A DNA stretch of 64,000 nucleotides. Origin: an uncultured Bacteroides sp. GTDB lineage: Bacteria > Bacteroidota > Bacteroidia > Bacteroidales > Bacteroidaceae. The translations under genes were made by a program, and so were the position numbers. Location: the NCBI GenBank assembly GCA_948847595.1, contig CAQOGY010000009.1, positions 1 through 64,000 of the forward strand, read 5' to 3'. Below are positions 8,619 to 16,468 of the stretch, in pieces; within the stretch, counting starts at the first letter, position 1; every line of letters starts with the position of its first letter. The notes below the pieces were generated by a model. It saw only the letters and a program-made list of their open reading frames with translations, was not told the DNA's origin and ran no database searches.

Positions 8619-9878
8619 ATGGCATTACAGTTTATTACGGTTATTTCGTTAGCTGCATTCATTTATGTACTGATTAAGTATCAGTCGGTTAAGAAGAATA
8701 TGAATTTGAAAGCATCTGTAATGTTGCGTGAATCTAATGAGTTGACTTCTATACTACAGAATATAAACGTTTACTATCTGTTGATTGACAGAGACTTTAT
8801 CGTTCACAATACCAATTATTATACACTGAATCATTTGACTCCTGCGCAGGGAGAGAGAAAAAAAGTCGGAGATTTATTGCATTGTAGAAATGCGATAGCA
8901 GCCGGTGAATGCGGAAAACATGAACAATGCAAATTGTGCTGTATACGTACATCCATAAGCAAGGCTTTTTATGAAAAGCAGGACTTTAAGAAACTGGATG
9001 CCTCTATGAAACTTTTAAGTGCGGATGAAAAGACGGTTATTTCCTGTGATGTTTCTGTTTCGGGCGCTTATCTGAAAATAAACGGTGAAGAACGTATGGT
9101 GCTGACAGTCTATGATGTGACGGAACTTCGAAATATGCAGCGTCTGCTGGATGTAGAAAGAGAAAATGCGATTTCTGCCGATAAACTTAAGTCTGCCTTT
9201 ATCGCCAATATGAGTCACGAAGTCCGTACTCCGTTAAATGCCATTGTCGGATTTTCAGGGCTGATGGCTACGGCTACCAGCGAGGAGGAAAAGAAGATGT
9301 ATACCGATATAATCTCTGAAAATAATGAGCGGTTATTGCGACTGGTAAATGACATCTTTGATCTTTCGCAGATAGATGCCGGCGTGTTGAACTTTGTATA
9401 TTCGGAGTTTGATGCCAATGATTTGCTGAGGGAGCTGAAAGGGCTTTTCGGAATGAGGCTGAACGAGAACCCTTTGGTGACATTGGTCTGTGAGGCACAT
9501 CTGGAACCGATTATGATGCATTCGGAGAAACAGCGTATTATTCAGGTATTGACTAATCTGCTCCATAATGCGATGAAATTTACGAAGACAGGTGAAATCC
9601 GTTTTGGCTGTCATATGGAAGGTACGGATGAAGTCTGTTTTTACGTATCTGATACCGGTATCGGCATTCCGGAGGAGGAGCAGGAGAAGATATTCTCCCG
9701 TTTTACGAAACTTGACCGGGAGATGCAGGGAACAGGACTCGGGCTGACGCTTTCGCAGATAATCGTTCATAATCTGGGGGGAAGATGCGGAGTCGAATCG
9801 GAAGTAGGCAAGGGTAGTACTTTCTGGTTTATATTGCCCTTGGTCACGAAGACAGAAATAACAACTGATAAGATATGA
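8619..9878 (+). CDS. Membrane histidine kinase with Cys-rich PAS-like sensor domain
   Basis: A 419-residue sensor kinase without a receiver domain. One N-terminal membrane helix (about 4-20) is followed by a PAS-like domain (about 38-170), then HisKA (phospho-acceptor His200 in SHEVRTPLN) and HATPase_c (NLLHNAMKF N-box, DTGIGIP, GTGLGLTLS). The sensor domain contains Cys89, Cys98, His101, Cys104, Cys107 and Cys108 in the pattern C-N8-CGKHEQCKLCC, a possible metal or redox site. The kinase at 46062 has the same pattern. No response regulator gene is adjacent, so the partner is unknown. It is convergent with the GadC gene, sharing a terminator, so a direct link to acid resistance is not shown. 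Confidence 0.88.
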   Translation: MALQFITVISLAAFIYVLIKYQSVKKNMNLKASVMLRESNELTSILQNINVYYLLIDRDFIVHNTNYYTLNHLTPAQGERKKVGDLLHCRNAIAAGECGKHEQCKLCCIRTSISKAFYEKQDFKKLDASMKLLSADEKTVISCDVSVSGAYLKINGEERMVLTVYDVTELRNMQRLLDVERENAISADKLKSAFIANMSHEVRTPLNAIVGFSGLMATATSEEEKKMYTDIISENNERLLRLVNDIFDLSQIDAGVLNFVYSEFDANDLLRELKGLFGMRLNENPLVTLVCEAHLEPIMMHSEKQRIIQVLTNLLHNAMKFTKTGEIRFGCHMEGTDEVCFYVSDTGIGIPEEEQEKIFSRFTKLDREMQGTGLGLTLSQIIVHNLGGRCGVESEVGKGSTFWFILPLVTKTEITTDKI

Positions 9879-9922
9879 ATAATCCCACCCTGAACATTCA
9901 CTGGTTCAAGGTGGGATTATTT
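9878..9922. terminator. Bidirectional terminator between kinase and GadC genes
   Basis: AATAATCCCACC (from 9878) pairs with GGTGGGATTATT (to 9921), with extended pairing CTGAAC/GTTCAAG and an 8-9 nt loop. The A- and T-rich stem ends allow function in both directions for the convergent genes. Confidence 0.75.
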
Positions 9923-9944
9923 ATGTAAACGATATGTTTAGCTT

Positions 9945-11657
9945 TTAAGATTTGGGTGCACCCGCATCCTTATTTCCGGAATCAGGCGATCCGTTGCTTG
10001 CAGTGGTACTTCCACCGGAAGAAGCCGGATTGCTTGCCGGAGCAGAACCGGAGGTGGTAGAGCCTGCACTTGCCGGACCGGAAGTTGGGGTACTTGCTGG
10101 CTTGGCAGTAGCGGAACTGGCCGGACTTGCAGACGATGTTGAAGCAGAAACCGGACGAGCGGCATTTGCACTGTTGGCAGTAACACCGGCAGTAACAGTC
10201 TGAGGCTGAACTTCCCAGTGGAACGGTTCGAAGTCAGTATCCGGATCTTTCCAGGACGGTTTCTTGGCAGCGTAGATGATGAACGGAGCAACGACTACAA
10301 TGATTGCACCGATAATCAATACAGAGAACCAAACGGTGTTGCTACCGGTAGAAATCTGGCTGGGCGGAATGAAGCTCAAAATGAAAGCGAGCAGTGAACC
10401 ACAGAAACCAAGACCACCAATGAACCACATCAAACCGTTACCGGACTTACCGATACGGAACGGACGATCCAATTTCTTCATCTTATAACGCAGTGCGATA
10501 GCTCCGGAGAACATTAACAGATACATAATCAGATAAAGAATCACTGTCAACTGCGACAAAATCTGATAGAAACTCTGTACGGAAGGCATAACGACGAACA
10601 ACAAACTCAATACAGTCACAGCGATACCCTGTACGAACAAGATATTCTTCTGTACACCCAGTTTGTTTGTTTTCTGGAAGAACGGAGGCATATAACCAGC
10701 TTTACCTACGGCAAAGATACCTTTTGACGGACCTGCAACCCATGTCAACACACCGGCCAAAACTCCAAACGCAAGAGCGATGGCGATAATCGGTGATAAC
10801 CAGGAAGCGTGAATGTACTTGAAGTAGTTATCAAAACCGACGAGCAAACTCTGAGTTAAGTTAATATCCTTGGCAGGGATGATAACGCCCAATGCGAATG
10901 TGCCCAAAACGAAGATAAGAACAGTGATAAGCGCACCGATAAATACGGCTTTCGGATAATTCTTGGATGGGTTTTCTACGTCTTTCACGTGGATACCGCC
11001 CATTTCCATACCGGCATAAAACAAGAAGATACTGGCAGCAAGAACGACATTGTCGAAATTAGTAAAATCAGGAATGAAGCTGCTGTGGAAATCCATATTG
11101 GATTGTCCGCCGGTTGCCAGATAAATGATTCCCAGGATAATCAGCAGGGCAGCCGGAATAATTGTACCGACCATACCACCAATTTTGGCTACCTTACCAA
11201 CCCAGCTCATACCTTTCAGTGAAATGAAAGTAGCCAGCCAGTAGATGATAAGTACTACGGCGAGTGTATAATACTTGTTGTTTGCCAGCGACATATCATG
11301 TACGTCGTTCATTCCGATGAAGGCAATGGATACGGCACCGAATGTCAATACGGTAGGATACCAGATCGTACTTTCGATCCATTGTACCCAGATGGCGAGG
11401 AATCCCAGTTTTTTGCCGTAGGCTTCGCCTACCCACCGGAACACACCACCTTGCTTATCCTGAAACATAGCTGCCAGTTCGGCTGCTACGAGCGATGTCG
11501 GGATAAGGAAGACAATCGCTGCGAAAAGATAGTAGAAGGCCGAACTCATTCCGTATACGGCCTCGGCTGGTAGCCCACGCAATGATACTACTGCCGTAAC
11601 GTTCATGATAGCCAGGGTAAACACGCCCAGCTTCACTGCATTTTTAATATTTGCCAT
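9945..11657 (-). CDS. gadC: GadC-like glutamate/GABA antiporter
   Basis: An amino acid/polyamine/organocation family transporter of 570 residues with about 12 membrane helices (residues 10-470). Starting with KLGVFTLAIMNVTAVVSLRGLPAEA, it fits the GadC branch that exchanges external glutamate for cytoplasmic GABA. The assignment is supported by gadB and glsA at 13.0-15.5 kb. After helix 12 comes KKPSWKDPDTDFEPFHWEV and then an unusual 85-90 residue tail made almost only of Ala, Ser, Thr, Pro, Gly and Asn (PASTPTSGPASAGSTTSG...). In E. coli GadC the C-terminus plugs the channel at neutral pH; whether this much longer, disordered tail does so is not known. It is divergent from the channel gene at 11874. 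Confidence 0.88.
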   Translation of the reverse strand: MANIKNAVKLGVFTLAIMNVTAVVSLRGLPAEAVYGMSSAFYYLFAAIVFLIPTSLVAAELAAMFQDKQGGVFRWVGEAYGKKLGFLAIWVQWIESTIWYPTVLTFGAVSIAFIGMNDVHDMSLANNKYYTLAVVLIIYWLATFISLKGMSWVGKVAKIGGMVGTIIPAALLIILGIIYLATGGQSNMDFHSSFIPDFTNFDNVVLAASIFLFYAGMEMGGIHVKDVENPSKNYPKAVFIGALITVLIFVLGTFALGVIIPAKDINLTQSLLVGFDNYFKYIHASWLSPIIAIALAFGVLAGVLTWVAGPSKGIFAVGKAGYMPPFFQKTNKLGVQKNILFVQGIAVTVLSLLFVVMPSVQSFYQILSQLTVILYLIMYLLMFSGAIALRYKMKKLDRPFRIGKSGNGLMWFIGGLGFCGSLLAFILSFIPPSQISTGSNTVWFSVLIIGAIIVVVAPFIIYAAKKPSWKDPDTDFEPFHWEVQPQTVTAGVTANSANAARPVSASTSSASPASSATAKPASTPTSGPASAGSTTSGSAPASNPASSGGSTTASNGSPDSGNKDAGAPKS

Positions 11658-11797
11658 AAGTTAAGGTTTTAAGTGAAAAATATTTTAAAGTCAGTGTTAT
11701 AACAACATTTTGCGTGAGATGTTTCCGCAATCTCTTTCAAAGTTCGTTAATTAACATCGCCGGATGGCTCAATTGTAAACCTCCGGACGCCTGTTCC

Positions 11798-11824
11798 GAA
11801 ACAATCGCTTTCTCAGATTGTTTC
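11798..11824. repeat. Inverted repeat between divergent gadC and channel genes
   Basis: GAAACAATC (11798-11806) and GATTGTTTC (11816-11824) form a perfect 9-bp inverted repeat with a 9-nt loop, 50 bp before the channel start and 141 bp before the GadC start. It could be an operator or an RNA hairpin. Confidence 0.5.
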
Positions 11825-11873
11825 TAAGCATTATAAGTTACATAAGAATCATTTTATTATAAATTAAGTAGTT

Positions 11874-12614
11874 ATGAAATCAGCGCTTTCCGATTTTATT
11901 CTGGGGAAAAAGGGGATTTATGGCATTCTCCACATTATTATATTGTTAATGTCCCTTTTTCTGGTTATTAGTATTTCGATTGATACGTTTAAGGGGATTC
12001 CTTTTTATACACAGTCCTCGTACATGAAGATCCAGTTGTGGATTTGCATCTGGTTCCTGTTCGATTTTGTACTGGAGTTTTTTCTGGCAAAGCATAAGTG
12101 GCGTTATATACGGACGCACTTTATCTTTTTGCTGGTGGCGATCCCTTATCAGAACATCATTGCGTATTACGGGTGGACCTTTTCTCCCGAAGTCACTTAC
12201 CTGCTCCGCTTTATTCCTTTGCTGAGAGGGGGATACGCATTGGCCATCGTAGTGGGCTGGCTCACCTACAACCGGGCTTCCAGCCTGTTCGTCTCCTATC
12301 TGACGATGTTGCTGGCAACGGTCTATTTCGCCAGCCTTGCCTTCTTTGTCCTTGAACATAAAGTGAATCCGCTGGTCACGGATTATGGAGACGCTTTGTG
12401 GTGGGCATTTATGGATGTGACTACCGTCGGATCGAATATAATCGCGATGACGACTACCGGAAGGGTACTCTCCGTACTGCTGGCAGCTTTGGGAATGATG
12501 ATGTTCCCAATCTTTACAGTCTATATTACGAATCTGATTCAGCAGTCTAATCAAAAGAAAAAGCAGTATTATGCGGAAGAGGAAGAAAAGAAGGAGCCTG
12601 CACAGGGGACATAA
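11874..12614 (+). CDS. Ion channel of the potassium-channel family with altered filter
   Basis: A 246-residue channel protein. Membrane segments lie at about 16-36, 48-66, 72-92, 105-123, 135-162 and 197-225, so it has a six-segment voltage-gated-like plan with pore helix ALWWAFMDV between the last two. The selectivity filter reads TTVGSNI (12420-12437 and on), not the canonical TVGYGD: Tyr becomes Ser and the following Gly becomes Asn. The C-terminus (QSNQKKKQYYAEEEEKKE) is charged and cytoplasmic. It lies between gadC and glsA/gadB, a position also known in B. thetaiotaomicron and related species, so a charge-balancing role during acid stress is plausible. Ion specificity cannot be assumed. 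Confidence 0.82.
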   Translation: MKSALSDFILGKKGIYGILHIIILLMSLFLVISISIDTFKGIPFYTQSSYMKIQLWICIWFLFDFVLEFFLAKHKWRYIRTHFIFLLVAIPYQNIIAYYGWTFSPEVTYLLRFIPLLRGGYALAIVVGWLTYNRASSLFVSYLTMLLATVYFASLAFFVLEHKVNPLVTDYGDALWWAFMDVTTVGSNIIAMTTTGRVLSVLLAALGMMMFPIFTVYITNLIQQSNQKKKQYYAEEEEKKEPAQGT

Positions 12615-12765
12615 TCCCTTTTTCATATCGATCATTCATTATTCATGGGTTTAGTTTATTTCCATATCGACTTAGCTCATTAGAATGCGTTATAAACTAA
12701 TTTCAGATATGCGCATATTTACTCCTCGTTTTTAATAAATCTATCGCCTGAAGTATATAAAACTA

Positions 12766-12856
12766 TTCGTCTGACAACTGTTATTCTTTCGTCTAACAAC
12801 TGTCAGACGAAAGTTTAACAGTAGTCAGACGAAAGTTCAACTATAGTCAGACGAAT
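12766..12856. repeat. Array 1: four AC-N4-GT dyads at 22-bp pitch
   Basis: The gap 12615-13032 lies between convergent genes and holds this array. ACAACTGT (12774), ACAACTGT (12796), ACAGTAGT (12818) and ACTATAGT (12840) start exactly 22 bp apart. The flanks also repeat: TTCGTCT at 12766 and 12788, and the inverse GTCAGACGAA at 12802, 12824 and 12846, again 22 bp apart. The array therefore has two left-facing and three right-facing arms. No open reading frame, transposase or CRISPR-like spacer is present. Further on, 12860-12970 shows nothing recognisable, and a terminator follows at 12975. Confidence 0.85.
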
Positions 12857-12974
12857 AAATTTAAGTGCATCGAGGATTAGTTCTTTGCATACACAGAATT
12901 AAACTTAAGTAAAGGAGGGGGAATGATTAGCTCGCTAAGGAACGAGAAGCCTGCAAAAGCATTTTTATAAAAAT

Positions 12975-13015
12975 AGAAAAGGTTACTACCCGGAGGATAG
13001 CAACCTTTTGTTTTT
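12975..13015 (-). terminator. Terminator of the gadB-glsA operon
   Basis: AAAAGGTTACTA (12977-12988) pairs with TAGCAACCTTTT (12998-13009), one wobble or mismatch, around loop CCCGGAGGA. Read on the minus strand, the stem is followed by a T-rich tract, just after the glsA stop. Confidence 0.75.
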
Positions 13016-13032
13016 CTCATAGAGCGGATAAA

Positions 13033-13998
13033 CTAGTCGACTACGATCAAGTGATTGTCACTGAATACGTTCAGTCCCAGTTTATTCATGACATATTGGA
13101 TAGCCAATTGTGCTTTTACCGAATTGCCTGCACCATCCAAAGGAGGAGCGAATGCGGCAATACCGAACTGTCCGGGCAATACACCCATTACACCACCGCC
13201 TACACCGGTTTTAGCCGGAATACCGGAGGTATACATCCAGTCTCCCGTGTGCTCGTAGAAGCCTACGGCAGCGATCATTGCGGTGATCTTGGGAGCGAGG
13301 CTGGCGTCGAATACTTCTTTCTTTGTCACCGGATTCACACCACCGTTGGCGATTGTTCCGGCTGCCACAGAAAGCTGCAAGGCCGTTACTCCCAATGAGC
13401 ATTGGCGGGTATACAGGTCCAGCGCCATATCCGGATCATCATAGATACGGTTGTAGTTCTTCAGCAACCATGCAATGGAGCGGTTGTTAAAGTTCGTATC
13501 CGATTCGGATTTGTACAATTCATCAATCAGCTGGGGAGCGCTGCCGCATAAATCGGTCACGTTCTCTACAATGGCATCCCACTTCTTGGCAGAGTCGCCG
13601 ATAGGTTGTACCATACTGCAGGCGGAGATGGCACCGGCGTTTACCAACGGGGTAGACGGATGGTCATTTTCCAGCAGGATAGCGATGATTGAATTGAAAG
13701 GCAGGCCCGTTGCGTCAGCTCCGATCTTGTCTAATATTTCTTTGGCACCATATTGGCGCAGTGCAAGGATAGCCGTATGTACTTTGGATACGGATTCGAT
13801 GCCGAAGCGGTAGTCAGTATCTCCCACATGGATGGTCTGCCCGTTGAGCAGGCAGACACTGATTCCAAAGAGATCTTTGTTGACATTGGCCAGATAAGGG
13901 ATATAGTCGGCATTCTTACCGCCTGTATTCGTTTTCACCTGATCGTATGCCTCCTGTACCACTTCTTTCAATTGAGCGAGTGTTACTTTTTTGTCCAT
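13033..13998 (-). CDS. glsA: Glutaminase A
   Basis: A serine-dependent beta-lactamase-fold glutaminase of 321 residues (family length about 310) that hydrolyses glutamine to glutamate and ammonia in the cytoplasm. The catalytic SxxK motif is Ser69-Val-Ser-Lys72 in GIESVSKVH. Other family motifs are PFNSIIAILLEND, LVNAGAISA and the Gly-rich GIPAKTGVGGGVMGVLPG near the C-terminus. It lies 8 bp after gadB in the same operon. It therefore supplies glutamate for decarboxylation, and the ammonia released itself takes up a proton: a glutamine-fed acid-resistance route. Confidence 0.96.
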   Translation of the reverse strand: MDKKVTLAQLKEVVQEAYDQVKTNTGGKNADYIPYLANVNKDLFGISVCLLNGQTIHVGDTDYRFGIESVSKVHTAILALRQYGAKEILDKIGADATGLPFNSIIAILLENDHPSTPLVNAGAISACSMVQPIGDSAKKWDAIVENVTDLCGSAPQLIDELYKSESDTNFNNRSIAWLLKNYNRIYDDPDMALDLYTRQCSLGVTALQLSVAAGTIANGGVNPVTKKEVFDASLAPKITAMIAAVGFYEHTGDWMYTSGIPAKTGVGGGVMGVLPGQFGIAAFAPPLDGAGNSVKAQLAIQYVMNKLGLNVFSDNHLIVVD

Positions 13999-14006
13999 AG
14001 ATCAAT

Positions 14007-15452
14007 TTATTTTTTAACGGTTTTATGACGACGACCACCGTGATTGAACATCTTGGCTTCTACCGGAAGATTCTTTTCCTGAGCCATGCGGGTAGGAGTT
14101 GGGAAATCAAGTTTTTCCAGTTCGGCAATTGCGTTCTTGATATCACCCAGCAACATATCTGCCATGTCGCGGCTGAATCCCTGGCGAACAACTACACGCA
14201 TTACTACATAATCTTCCAGTTTGGAAGGCAATGTATAAGCCGGAACCATCCAGCCGTGCTGAGACAGTTTGTCCTGCAGATCGTATAATGTCCATTTAGC
14301 TGTTTTTGCATATTCCGGTTTCAGATACCAGATGAACAATGGGTTCACTACATTTTCGGAGTAGTTGACGAACGGAGCCATCTTGGCGATTTCACCGTGG
14401 ATGTATTTAGCGATCTGCAAAGAATTATATTGTACTTCCTTGTAACCTTGGAATCCCAAACGGATGAATTGATAGTATTGTCCCAGAATCTGAGCGGCAG
14501 GACGAGAGAAGTTCAAGCCGACCTGAGTAATGTTGGCACCCAGATAATTGACGCTGAATGACATTTCTTCGGGCAGATATTCTTTGCCTTTCCAGCAAAC
14601 CCAGCCAAGTCCCGGATATACCAGACCGAACTTATGACCGGATACACTGATAGAAAGTACCCATTTCAGACGGAAATCCCACTTCGTGTCCGGATAGAGG
14701 AACGGAAGAATGAAACCACCACTGGCGGCATCTACGTGGATAGGAATGTCATAACCGGTTTTGGCGTTGTAAGCGTCGAGAGCTTTGTCCAGTGCTTCAA
14801 CGTCATCGTTCAGTCCTGTCCATGTAACACCTTGGATAGGTACAACACAGATCGTGTTTTCATCACACATCTTCAGCGCTTCTTCGGGGTCGAGAGTGGT
14901 CTTGTCAAGAGTCAAAGGCACTTCACGCATTTCGATCTGCCACAGTTGCGCAAACTTTTCCCATACTACCTGGAAACCTGTTGAGATAACGAAGTTAGGT
15001 TTGTCAAACGGTTTACCCTGAGCTTGTCTTTTCTTACGCCAGCGCAACCATGCAGCTACACCGCCCAGCATACAAGCTTCGGAAGAACCGATTGCCAACG
15101 CACCGGTTTTCCATGTATCTTTTTCCGGAGAGTTCCACAAGTTGGCGACGATGTTGATACATTTACCATTCATTACGGCGATACGAGGATATTCGGTTTC
15201 ATCAATATAGTTGATGTTGATTGCCTCGTTCATCAGCTTGGTAGCGTAATCGTCCATATAAGTGGTTACGAAAGTAGCTAAGTTCAAGCGTGGCTGAGTC
15301 TGGGCAAAAGTTTCATCTTTAACCATTTGGTAAGCGACTTCAGGGGTGGTTGGTCCATCAGGAATTCTTTCTACCGGAGAGGGTTGTAACATTCTGTCTG
15401 AACCGAATACGTCGGTTTTTGCATCACCTTTTCTGAAATTTAAATCTTCCAT
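14007..15452 (-). CDS. gadB: Glutamate decarboxylase
   Basis: A PLP-dependent decarboxylase of 481 residues converting glutamate plus a proton to GABA and CO2 in the cytoplasm. Lys274 in SVSGHKFGLVYPG is the PLP-binding lysine, Asp241 in HVDAASGGF contacts the PLP ring nitrogen, and GSSEACMLGG (122-131) is the phosphate-binding region. The N-terminus (FGSDRMLQPSPVERIPDG) resembles bacterial GadA/GadB. It is first in the gadB-glsA operon. In gut Bacteroides this enzyme is the source of GABA. The leader contains a stable hairpin at 15481-15501, but I found no consensus -33/-7 promoter, so expression may need another sigma factor or an activator. Confidence 0.97.
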   Translation of the reverse strand: MEDLNFRKGDAKTDVFGSDRMLQPSPVERIPDGPTTPEVAYQMVKDETFAQTQPRLNLATFVTTYMDDYATKLMNEAININYIDETEYPRIAVMNGKCINIVANLWNSPEKDTWKTGALAIGSSEACMLGGVAAWLRWRKKRQAQGKPFDKPNFVISTGFQVVWEKFAQLWQIEMREVPLTLDKTTLDPEEALKMCDENTICVVPIQGVTWTGLNDDVEALDKALDAYNAKTGYDIPIHVDAASGGFILPFLYPDTKWDFRLKWVLSISVSGHKFGLVYPGLGWVCWKGKEYLPEEMSFSVNYLGANITQVGLNFSRPAAQILGQYYQFIRLGFQGYKEVQYNSLQIAKYIHGEIAKMAPFVNYSENVVNPLFIWYLKPEYAKTAKWTLYDLQDKLSQHGWMVPAYTLPSKLEDYVVMRVVVRQGFSRDMADMLLGDIKNAIAELEKLDFPTPTRMAQEKNLPVEAKMFNHGGRRHKTVKK

Positions 15453-15480
15453 ACTAATTTGTTTTTTTAAAGGTTTAGGG

Positions 15481-15501
15481 CGATGGGGATTTTCCCCGTC
15501 G
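15481..15501 (-). promoter_or_regulatory. Hairpin in the gadB leader
   Basis: A near-perfect 21-bp palindrome, arms CGATGGGGA and TCCCCGTCG with three central bases, centred about 40 bp before the gadB start. It can form an RNA hairpin in the leader or serve as a protein-binding dyad. Confidence 0.5.
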
Positions 15502-15610
15502 AATTTCCCTCAACAACAGCAGATGGTTTTGAAAGTTTTCGGCTTTTACATTATTTGGCGTTTATTAAGGGGTGGCTTTGGGGCAGGCGTAAGGCGGGGG
15601 GAACGGAAAT

Positions 15611-15647
15611 AAAAAAGGCAAGAAGGGGTTGTTTCCCTCTTGCCTTT
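15611..15647 (-). terminator. Terminator after the ECF sigma gene
   Basis: On the minus strand AAAGGCAAGAGGG pairs with the CCCCTTCTTGCCTTTTTT side (one bulge) and ends in a T tract. It lies 65 bp after the sigma factor stop and before the gadB leader. Confidence 0.75.
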
Positions 15648-15711
15648 GGCTATTCGCTGACAACTGGCAGCTTATAGTTATCTGATACCTATTGAATTGT
15701 GTTGTTAAGGT

Positions 15712-16215
15712 TTAGCGGAAGTCTTTCAGTTCTTCCTGTAGTTTCTGGCGGGTGAAGAATATGCGGCTCTTTATCGTACCTAGCGGCAGGTTCAGCTTTT
15801 CCGCTATTTCGCGGTACTTGAAGCCGGAAACGTGCATGGCGAACGGCACTCTGTATTCTTTGGGTAATGAATTGACTACACGGTGCATCTCTTTCAGGTC
15901 ATAGGTTTTTTCGGTACTTTCAAACCCTGTTTCCTGCGGTAAATTCAGGTGGTAAAGGTTGTCCGTCCGGTCAATGAATGTCTGGTCACGAACTACTTTG
16001 CGGTAGTTGTTGATAAAGATATTGCGCATGATGGTATACATCCATCCTTTAAAATTTGTGTCAGGCATATATTTATCTTCATTGTCTAATGCTTTTAATG
16101 ATGTTTCCTGCAACAAATCGTTTGCTTCTTCGCGGTCGGTTGTCAGCTTATAAGCGAAACGGAGTAATTCGTCCTGTACTCCTACTAAATCTTTTCTGAA
16201 GCTTACACTTTTCAT
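15712..16215 (-). CDS. ECF-type RNA polymerase sigma factor without a visible anti-sigma
   Basis: A 167-residue sigma-70 family factor of the extracytoplasmic-function group. Region 2 covers about 10-78 (DELLRFAYKLTTDREEANDLLQETSLKAL and FKGWMYTIMRNIFINNYRK). Region 4 covers about 110-163 (LPKEYRVPFAMHVSGFKYREIAEKLNLPLGTIKSRIFFTRQKLQEEL). Unlike the sigma factor at 23409 there is no FecR or SusC gene next to it, and no small anti-sigma gene downstream, so its control is unknown. On the minus strand TAAACTTG about 60 bp upstream is close to the -7 consensus. An 11-bp inverted repeat at 16317-16348 lies between it and the divergent transporter. Confidence 0.9.
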   Translation of the reverse strand: MKSVSFRKDLVGVQDELLRFAYKLTTDREEANDLLQETSLKALDNEDKYMPDTNFKGWMYTIMRNIFINNYRKVVRDQTFIDRTDNLYHLNLPQETGFESTEKTYDLKEMHRVVNSLPKEYRVPFAMHVSGFKYREIAEKLNLPLGTIKSRIFFTRQKLQEELKDFR

Positions 16216-16316
16216 ATACGTTGCTTTTTAAATTGTGAATATTCGTTGTTAAATTTCGATGATGCAAGTTTACGGGATTTTTTTAAGTACGGCGGGGGTG
16301 AAACTGACGGAATTTA

Positions 16317-16348
16317 GCCTAAAAACTGTTTGCGGATAGTTTTTAGGC
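16317..16348. repeat. Perfect 11-bp inverted repeat between divergent sigma and MFS genes
   Basis: GCCTAAAAACT (16317-16327) and AGTTTTTAGGC (16338-16348) are perfect inverted copies around a 10-nt centre, about 100 bp from one start and 120 bp from the other. The form fits a binding site for a dimeric regulator; a hairpin in the sigma leader is also possible. Confidence 0.55.
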
Positions 16349-16468
16349 CATAATCTGATAGTTTTTGGGTGTTTTTCACCCGTTTTTTGAATATTCACTG
16401 TTGCCTCATTTGAACTTTATAAGGTAATCATTGTTTTCATCAGACCTAAACTTTTAACGAACCGGTAT

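Noticed and set aside
8489..8677. 62-residue ORF before the histidine kinase
   Set aside because: It overlaps the kinase start in another frame, is Tyr/Phe-rich by chance of AT-rich leader sequence, and has no ribosome site.
12766..12856. CRISPR array
   Set aside because: Units are only 8-16 bp conserved with 22-bp pitch, there are no unique spacers of usual length and no cas genes. Palindromic units on both strands do not fit.
15712..16215. FecR-linked sigma factor
   Set aside because: No FecR, SusC or STN gene is adjacent; the neighbours are gadB and a transporter pair on the other strand.
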